Assembly: GCA_963774935.1 (NCBI GenBank)
Contig: CAVZGO010000004.1
Span: forward strand, 1 to 64,000
Length of the DNA stretch: 64,000 nucleotides
Source: CAVZGO01 sp963774935
GTDB taxonomy: Bacteria > Chloroflexota > Anaerolineae > Anaerolineales > UBA4823
Direction: 5' to 3'
Numbering within the stretch: the stretch's first letter is position 1; every line of letters begins with the position of its first letter. The notes beneath the pieces are model-generated. The model saw only the letters and a list, made by a program, of their open reading frames with translations. It searched no databases and was not told the DNA's origin. The position numbers and the translations under genes were made by a program. Of this stretch, positions 58,857 to 64,000 are shown piece after piece.

Positions 58857-60749
58857 TTATCTAAATTCACCATCAACGACGTTTTCATTGCCGCTATCGG
58901 GTGGGGGCTCGCTCGTGCCACCACCAGCCTGACCTTCTGGTTCGGGGGGCTGCTGGTAAGCTGCAGTACCAACCTGGGAGAGCGTCTGATTCAGTTCGTC
59001 GGTCGCCTGCCGGATTGCATCCGCATCGCTGCCATTCATAACTTCGCGTACGCGTGAAATTTTGTCTTCTACCTGCTTGCGCAGCTCAGCTGGCACCTTA
59101 TCACCCAGATCGCGCAATACTTTCTCGGCGCCATAGGCGGTATTATCTGCATTGTTATGGGCTTCGATCAGCTCTTTGCGCTTGCGGTCTTCCTCAGCAT
59201 GGGCCTCAGCATCCTTACGCATGCGCTCAACTTCTGTGTCGGAAAGACCGGAAGAGGCAGTAATGGTAATATGCTGGCTGCGCCCGGTGGCTTTATCTTG
59301 AGCGGTAACCTTTAGAATGCCGTTAGCATCAATGTCGAAAGTAACCTCGACTTGGGGAACGCCTCGAGGAGCTGGCGGAAGACCATCCAGAATGAATTTT
59401 CCCAGCGATTTGTTGTCGGATGCCATCGGTCGTTCTCCCTGCACCACATGGATTTCAACCTGAGTCTGGCTGTCGCTGGCAGTTGAGAAGATCTGGCTTT
59501 TCCGGGTGGGGATGGTGGTGTTGCGCTCGATTAAGGGAGTAGAGACGCCGCCAAGGGTTTCAACGGAGAGACTCAGCGGGGTGACGTCGAGCAGGAGGAT
59601 ATCTTTAACATCTCCACCCAACACGCCCGCCTGGATCGCTGCACCTACTGCCACGACCTCATCCGGGTTGACGCCCTTGTGGGGTTCTTTATTGAAGAGC
59701 TTGCGCACCGCTTCCTGGACTGCAGGCATACGCGTCATTCCGCCTACCAGGACGATTTCGTCAATTTTATCGGTTTTCAGGTCAGCATCCTTGATTGCCT
59801 GGCGCACCGGACCGAGGGAGCGTTCAATGAGATCATTGGTAAGCTGTTCCAGCTTGGCGCGGGTGAGCGTCATGACCAGATGCTTTGGACCGGATGCATC
59901 TGCAGTGATATAGGGCAGATTGATCTCGGTTTGCATCAGCGTGGATAGCTCAATCTTGGCCTTTTCTGATGCTTCTTTCAAGCGCTGCAAAGCCTGGCGG
60001 TCACGGCGTAAATCGATGCCATTTTCTTTCTGGAATTCACTGGCGATGTAGTCAATAACTCGCTGGTCAAAATCGTCGCCACCCAGGAATGTATCGCCGC
60101 TGGTAGAACGCACCTGAAAAACGCCATCGCCGACATCCAGGATCGAGATATCGAACGTACCACCGCCCAGGTCGTATACTGCGATGGTTTCATCTTTTTT
60201 CTTATCCAGGCCATAGGCCAGGGATGAGGCGGTGGGCTCGTTAATGATGCGCAGGACTTCTAATCCAGCGATCTTTCCGGCATCCTTGGTTGCATTACGC
60301 TGAGCATCATTGAAGTATGCTGGTACGGTGATGACCGCCTGCGTAACAGTTTCGCCGAGATATGCTTCTGCATCAGATTTCATTTTGCCGAGAATCATGG
60401 CAGATATCTCGGGGGGTGAGTATTCTTTACCATCGATCATGACGCGAATGTCACCATTGGGTGCTTCGGAGACCTTGTAGGGCACCCGAGAAATTGCTTT
60501 CTGAACTTCAGGGTCGTTGAATTTCCGACCCATAAAGCGTTTGATTGAAAATACGGTGTTTTCCGGATTCACGACTGCCTGATTGCGTGCGGTTCGCCCG
60601 ATCATGCGCTCGTGGTTCTTGTTGACCGCGACAACTGATGGCACCAATCGTTCACCCTCGCGTGAAGGGATCACAACGGGCTCGTTGCCTTCCATGATGG
60701 CAACCACTGAGTTCGTAGTGCCAAGATCAATGCCGATAATTTTTGCCAT
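58857..60749 (-). CDS. dnaK: chaperone DnaK (Hsp70)
   Basis: 630-aa ATP-dependent chaperone. The ATPase domain shows IIGIDLGTTNSVVAIMEG, the phosphate-2 motif AVYDLGGGTFDISIL and VLVGGMTRMPAVQ; the linker DILLLDVTPLSLSVETLGG leads into the substrate-binding domain and helical lid. The C-terminus ends in a disordered Gly/Gln/Pro-rich tail (AYQQPPEPEGQAGGGTSEPP). Full length, with no frame problem despite disrupted neighbours. It is third in the hrcA-grpE-dnaK-dnaJ order, 33 bases after grpE, and should be under HrcA control from the CIRCE upstream of hrcA. Confidence 0.97.
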   Translation of the reverse strand: MAKIIGIDLGTTNSVVAIMEGNEPVVIPSREGERLVPSVVAVNKNHERMIGRTARNQAVVNPENTVFSIKRFMGRKFNDPEVQKAISRVPYKVSEAPNGDIRVMIDGKEYSPPEISAMILGKMKSDAEAYLGETVTQAVITVPAYFNDAQRNATKDAGKIAGLEVLRIINEPTASSLAYGLDKKKDETIAVYDLGGGTFDISILDVGDGVFQVRSTSGDTFLGGDDFDQRVIDYIASEFQKENGIDLRRDRQALQRLKEASEKAKIELSTLMQTEINLPYITADASGPKHLVMTLTRAKLEQLTNDLIERSLGPVRQAIKDADLKTDKIDEIVLVGGMTRMPAVQEAVRKLFNKEPHKGVNPDEVVAVGAAIQAGVLGGDVKDILLLDVTPLSLSVETLGGVSTPLIERNTTIPTRKSQIFSTASDSQTQVEIHVVQGERPMASDNKSLGKFILDGLPPAPRGVPQVEVTFDIDANGILKVTAQDKATGRSQHITITASSGLSDTEVERMRKDAEAHAEEDRKRKELIEAHNNADNTAYGAEKVLRDLGDKVPAELRKQVEDKISRVREVMNGSDADAIRQATDELNQTLSQVGTAAYQQPPEPEGQAGGGTSEPPPDSGNENVVDGEFR

Positions 60750-60782
60750 AGATTATTCCTCCAACCTTGTTTGTGTTATGTT

Positions 60783-61361
60783 TTATTGAGCTACTCGCAC
60801 CAGCGCCGGGCGGATGACTTTGTCTCCAAGCATATAGCCTGACTTGAGTACGCCAATGATATATCCGCTCTCTGTCTGGTCAGATGGCTCGAGAGAGATC
60901 GCTTCGTGAAAATTAGGATCGAAGAGCTGCCCTAGCGGGATAATCCGCTGGACTCCTTCATTCTCCAGGATCGTCAGCAGCTTGCGGTAAATGAGCTCGA
61001 TCCCATTCGCCCAAACCGAACCATCACCAGCTTCCGGACGATTGCGCAGTGCTAATTCCAAGTCATCGACGACTTCCAGATACTTTTTGATGATTGTGCC
61101 CGTGGCGCGTTGGTAAACCTCTGCCTGTTCACGGTCAACCCGCTTTTTATAATTCATAAAATCCGCCCGAGAGCGCTGCCAGCCATCCAGGTATTCGTTT
61201 GCCTTTGCCTGAGATTCAGCCAATTCTTGCTGTAAGCGCAGGAACTCCGTATTGATCTCTTCTGAGATCGTTTCGGTTTGGGCAGCAGCGGCTGGTTCTT
61301 CCACCGCAGGCAACTCGTACTCATTCAGGGTCGGTTCTGTACTTTGATTCTTTTTCGTCAT
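60783..61361 (-). CDS. grpE: nucleotide exchange factor GrpE
   Basis: 192-aa homodimeric factor that releases ADP from DnaK. An acidic, Ala-rich N-terminus precedes a long helix (LRLQQELAESQAKANEYLDGWQRSRADFMNYKKRVDRE), then the LEVVDDLELALRN bundle and the beta-wing, ending IGVLKSGYMLGDKVIRPALVRVAQ, a well-conserved GrpE signature. Length is usual. It lies between hrcA (37 bases upstream) and dnaK. Confidence 0.95.
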   Translation of the reverse strand: MTKKNQSTEPTLNEYELPAVEEPAAAAQTETISEEINTEFLRLQQELAESQAKANEYLDGWQRSRADFMNYKKRVDREQAEVYQRATGTIIKKYLEVVDDLELALRNRPEAGDGSVWANGIELIYRKLLTILENEGVQRIIPLGQLFDPNFHEAISLEPSDQTESGYIIGVLKSGYMLGDKVIRPALVRVAQ

Positions 61362-61398
61362 TATTTCTATGCTCCATTAGAAGGAAAGATTTTGTTAA

Positions 61399-62433
61399 TC
61401 AATCCGTATGCAGATCAGTAATCAGATCACTGAGCAAATTTGCTACGAAGCGTACCGTGGAGATCGTGCGCCCGTAGGGCATACGGATGGGACCAAGAAC
61501 ACCTACGGTTCCGGTCGCAAGTCCATCTACCCCATAGCGAGCCAGGATCATCGAACAGTCGCGCAGCTCTTCCCAGGTACCCTCACCGCCAATCAGGACA
61601 TGAATACCACCTAACTCGCTGTTCATCACCGTGCGGTTAAGTAAATTCTCCAATAATGGTCGCTCTTCAAGTATGCGCAAGGCTTTACGGGCGACTTCGA
61701 CCTCTCCAAACTCGGGCTCTGCCAGCACATGTGCGATTCCGTCCCGGTACACCTCGCCACTTAATACGTAACCCATACGACGCATGTCCTCGCCTACCAG
61801 GCGCATAACGTCCGCCTCTAAAGCATCGAGCTGGGTTGATAGTGAGTTTAACTCATCTAGATCGAGGTTTTGAAATAGCATGTTCAGCCGTTGTGCTGTG
61901 GCACTGAGACGCTCCTGAGTGACCGGTTCAGCCAGAGCGAGCATCTGCTGGCTGACTTCACCACCGGATAGCACTAATACCATCAAGATCTGGCGACCAT
62001 GGATGGCAATTAATTCCAGGTGCTTGAACACCGGTTTTTCCAGATGTGGGGCTGTCACCAACGAGGCAGCCTGGGATTGCTGTGCCAATACTGATGCTGC
62101 CAGGCGCATCAGGCGGCTCATGTCCATTCCAGCCTGATAGAACTGGTGGCTGATTGTTCGCTTAGCCATATCTGGCAGCTCAATGTGCCCCATGAGCTGG
62201 CGTACGAAATAGCGATAACCTTCCTCGGTGGGGACTCTCCCTGCGGCAGTGTGCGGCTGGCGCAGATAGCCCATGTCGGTCAGGGTAGCCAAATCATTGC
62301 GTACAGTAGCAGAACTGAAACGCAGATGGTAATCTTCTACCAGACGCTCTGATGCGACGGGCTGGGCTTTCTCGATATAGTCTCGAATAGCCAACGCAAG
62401 GATTATTTTTTGCCGTTCGGTAATCTCGCTCAT
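61399..62433 (-). CDS. hrcA: heat-inducible transcription repressor HrcA
   Basis: 344-aa repressor that binds CIRCE operators and is folded by GroEL. The N-terminal winged helix contains TERQKIILALAIRDYIEKAQPVASERL, SSATVRNDLATLTDMGYLRQPHTAAGRVPTEEGYRYFV. The C-terminal dimerisation/GAF-like part has IHVLIGGEGTWEELRDCSMILARYG and VGVLGPIRMPYGRTISTVRFV. It is the first gene of the heat-shock operon. A CIRCE site 18 bases upstream of its start codon points to autoregulation. Confidence 0.96.
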   Translation of the reverse strand: MSEITERQKIILALAIRDYIEKAQPVASERLVEDYHLRFSSATVRNDLATLTDMGYLRQPHTAAGRVPTEEGYRYFVRQLMGHIELPDMAKRTISHQFYQAGMDMSRLMRLAASVLAQQSQAASLVTAPHLEKPVFKHLELIAIHGRQILMVLVLSGGEVSQQMLALAEPVTQERLSATAQRLNMLFQNLDLDELNSLSTQLDALEADVMRLVGEDMRRMGYVLSGEVYRDGIAHVLAEPEFGEVEVARKALRILEERPLLENLLNRTVMNSELGGIHVLIGGEGTWEELRDCSMILARYGVDGLATGTVGVLGPIRMPYGRTISTVRFVANLLSDLITDLHTD

Positions 62434-62450
62434 CGGATATCTTTGCTATT

Positions 62451-62477
62451 TTAGCAGTCGATCGGGTAGACTGCTAA
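62451..62477. promoter_or_regulatory. CIRCE operator (variant) for HrcA
   Basis: TTAGCAGTC, nine bases, GACTGCTAA: a perfect 9-9-9 inverted repeat with the spacing of CIRCE (consensus TTAGCACTC-N9-GAGTGCTAA). It differs at one symmetric position in each arm (C to G on the left, G to C on the right). It lies just downstream of the hrcA -10 box. Confidence 0.88.
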
Positions 62478-62490
62478 CATAACGAGAAAA

Positions 62491-62519
62491 ATCATACCAT
62501 GCAGGCATGAGATCGTCAA
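62491..62519 (-). promoter_or_regulatory. sigma-70-type promoter of the hrcA-grpE-dnaK-dnaJ operon
   Basis: On the minus strand TTGACG (62519-62514), 17-base spacer, TATGAT (62496-62491), each one mismatch from consensus. Predicted transcription start near 62484, seven bases before CIRCE, so bound HrcA would block early elongation or initiation. Confidence 0.75.
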
Positions 62520-62546
62520 GAAAAGCTGTCCTGCTGGAACGATTTC

Positions 62547-63257
62547 TTACATGAATCTAACGTAGCGGCGCATCATCTGCAAGGCTTTCTGGAAGTCCTT
62601 GGGATATGGCGCTTCGATCGTCAGTTTTTCTTTTGTGTCAGGGTGTTCGAAAGTGAGCGACCAGGCGTGCAGCGCCACCCGGTTGAGTAGTGGCGGTTCA
62701 TTCTCTTGATCGCCATGAGAGCCTGGTTCGATCTGGGATAAATATAAACCTACGGATCCTCCGTATAGCGGGTCGCCCAGTAAAGGCAGGTCGATACTGG
62801 CCAGGTGCGCCCGGATCTGGTGGGTGCGTCCGGTCTGAGGGATTGCCTGGATCAGGCAATATCCCTTGAAGCGCTCCAACACAAGCAGATCGGTTTGAGC
62901 AGCTTTACCACGTTGTGGATTGACTCTCGTGCGATGGCGGTGGTCACCATTGACCAGGAGTGGCTGCTTGACTTGACTTTCCTGCCAGTCAGGGCAGCCA
63001 CACACGATCGCATGATAGATCTTTGAAGCCTGGCGATGCTCGAACTGGGTGTTTAATGCCTGGTGAGATTGAGCGGTGCGCGCCAGGACAAGGACTCCGC
63101 TGGTCTCTCGATCCAGCCGGTGAACAATCCATAACGGTCCAAACTCTGGCTCCAGAATGGCTTTTAGGTGGGGCAGCGCAGGATCATAACCATCCGGGAG
63201 GGTGAGCAAATGAGATGGTTTATTGATGACTAATATATGCGCATCAATCCATACCAC
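62547..63257 (-). CDS. RluA family 23S rRNA/tRNA pseudouridine synthase
   Basis: 236-aa enzyme that isomerises uridine to pseudouridine in RNA. The catalytic motif VHRLDRETSGVLVLART (Asp nucleophile in RLD) is intact. IDAHILVINKPSHLLTLP, YHAIVCG, RTHQIRAHLA and LPLLGDPLYGG are standard for the RluA family. There is no S4 RNA-binding domain at the N-terminus, so it resembles the short RluA/TruC type. The GTG start follows the galE stop by 21 bases. The target uridine cannot be predicted. Confidence 0.92.
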   Translation of the reverse strand: MVWIDAHILVINKPSHLLTLPDGYDPALPHLKAILEPEFGPLWIVHRLDRETSGVLVLARTAQSHQALNTQFEHRQASKIYHAIVCGCPDWQESQVKQPLLVNGDHRHRTRVNPQRGKAAQTDLLVLERFKGYCLIQAIPQTGRTHQIRAHLASIDLPLLGDPLYGGSVGLYLSQIEPGSHGDQENEPPLLNRVALHAWSLTFEHPDTKEKLTIEAPYPKDFQKALQMMRRYVRFM

Positions 63258-63278
63258 CAGCTCACCAGGAATGACGCA

Positions 63279-64000
63279 TTATGAATACCCGTTTGGATAT
63301 TTCGACTGCCAGCGCCAGGAATCAGCGCACATGTCTTCGATGGTTCGATGGGCTTTCCAGCCCAGTTCCCGCTCTGCTTTAGAAGAGTCGGAGTAGCTGG
63401 TTGGCAAATCACCGGGTCTTCGCCCGACGATTTGATACGGGATCGGTTTACCGCATACTTTTGAATAAGCATCGACTACTTCTAGTACGCTGTAACCTCT
63501 GCCGGTTCCCAGGTTATATGTGATAATTCCGGGCTTCGTGGCAAGCTTCTCCAATGCACTCAGATGCCCGACTGCCAGGTCAACCACGTGAATATAATCT
63601 CGGATGCAGGTGCCATCGGGAGTGGGATAGTCATTACCGAACACTCTCAGGTAGGGTAATTTTCCAACTGCAACCTGGGCGATATATGGAATCAGGTTGG
63701 TGGGAATCCCGTTAGGATCTTCTCCAATTTGCCCGCTTTGGTGAGCGCCAACCGGGTTAAAGTAACGCAGTAGAGCAATGTTCCAGGATGGGTCGGCAAC
63801 ATAAATGTCTCGCAAAATTTGTTCCATCATCCATTTGGTCCAGCCATAGGGATTTATCACTTCACCCAGGGGCATATCTTCAAACAGGGGCGGCTGGTTT
63901 ACAAGTCCATAAACAGTCGCTGATGAGCTGAATACGATGTTTTTTACCCCGCATGCCTGCATTACTTGAAGTAAGTGGATGGTACCAGTCAGATTGTTGT
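63279..64000 (-). CDS. galE: UDP-glucose 4-epimerase, C-terminal part (cut by window end)
   Basis: Short-chain dehydrogenase-like epimerase that interconverts UDP-glucose and UDP-galactose. The frame is open to the window edge, so the NAD-binding GxxGxxG start lies outside. Visible are GVKNIVFSSSATVYG, the catalytic Tyr-x3-Lys in NPYGWTKWMMEQIL, LLRYFNPVGAHQSGQIGEDPNGIPTNLIPYI, DGTCIRDYIHVVDLAVGHL, YNLGTGRGYSVLEV and RRPGDLPTSYSD, all GalE hallmarks. Together with the nucleotidyltransferase at 24.3 kb it suggests glycan precursor synthesis. The 3' end looks complete. Confidence 0.94.
   Translation of the reverse strand, partial: NNLTGTIHLLQVMQACGVKNIVFSSSATVYGLVNQPPLFEDMPLGEVINPYGWTKWMMEQILRDIYVADPSWNIALLRYFNPVGAHQSGQIGEDPNGIPTNLIPYIAQVAVGKLPYLRVFGNDYPTPDGTCIRDYIHVVDLAVGHLSALEKLATKPGIITYNLGTGRGYSVLEVVDAYSKVCGKPIPYQIVGRRPGDLPTSYSDSSKAERELGWKAHRTIEDMCADSWRWQSKYPNGYS

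Noticed and set aside
1..64000. tRNA, rRNA, CRISPR arrays, transposases, integrases, toxin-antitoxin pairs or phage genes
   Set aside because: Looked for on both strands in gaps and coding regions; none was seen, and the gaps are mostly under 250 bases.

Overview
The window is a gene-dense, mid-to-high GC bacterial chromosomal segment of housekeeping and cell-envelope genes, with no rRNA, tRNA, CRISPR or insertion sequence that I could see. The gene content points to a Chloroflexota bacterium, probably class Anaerolineae: DUF5671 membrane proteins, stand-alone SpoVS, an LCP protein, CAP/LysM and SLT-type envelope proteins, GatCAB, and an hrcA-grpE-dnaK-dnaJ operon. This is inferred from gene families; no marker was searched. 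Both window ends cut genes: a multi-cluster ferredoxin at the left and galE at the right.

Layout. 1-6.9 kb: ferredoxin tail; then a leftward block with an unknown protein plus HD phosphohydrolase, a beta-CASP RNase-like MBL protein, RNase D, a GNAT acetyltransferase and an NfeD/slipin pair. 7.1-10.2 kb: a two-gene glutamine-dependent NAD synthetase and an MFS exporter. 10.2-16.1 kb: ABC-F ATPase, LCP ligase, broken recD2. 16.1-19.3 kb (leftward): MFS, ComB-like phosphatase, a small frameshifted protein, and two tandem paralogous mini membrane proteins. 19.4-28.3 kb (rightward): spoVS, an esterase, gatC-gatA, M3 peptidase, sugar nucleotidyltransferase, aminotransferase, gatB. 28.5-38.8 kb: glutamate dehydrogenase, a small anchored protein, DUF5671 protein, dnaN, then a pyruvate-phosphate-dikinase-like ATP-grasp protein, deoxynucleoside kinase and membrane-tailed Ser/Thr kinase in a tight run. 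38.9-43.8 kb (leftward): MFS and an ABC-2 exporter (two permeases plus ATPase). 44.1-46.7 kb: rho with a long C-rich leader, and an M23/LysM peptidase. 47-55.5 kb: a Cys-rich SLT protein, polA, a repeat-containing secreted protein, CAP/LysM protein, polX. 55.6-62.5 kb (leftward): flippase-like membrane protein, prmA, dnaJ, dnaK, grpE, hrcA, driven by a promoter with a CIRCE operator. 62.5-64 kb: RluA-type pseudouridine synthase and partial galE.

The strongest whole-window anomaly is frameshifting. About fifteen single-base indels interrupt otherwise intact conserved genes (MBL RNase, an 87-aa protein, recD2 twice, gatB, the Ser/Thr kinase, the SLT protein, polX, the flippase twice, prmA four times, dnaJ). 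Nearly all read as one extra base, and half lie in 55.1-58.1 kb. No gene shows a nonsense substitution that I noticed. The simplest reading is insertion-biased sequencing or assembly error, so these genes are probably intact in the cell. A second theme is candidate leaderless transcription: several genes have a TATAAT-like -10 box six to nine bases before the start codon. I did not find an unmistakable new defence or mobile system. The best candidates for undescribed biology are the ATP-grasp/nucleoside kinase/Ser-Thr kinase run, the DUF5671 protein with a receiver-like tail, and the repeat-bearing or Cys-rich secreted proteins.
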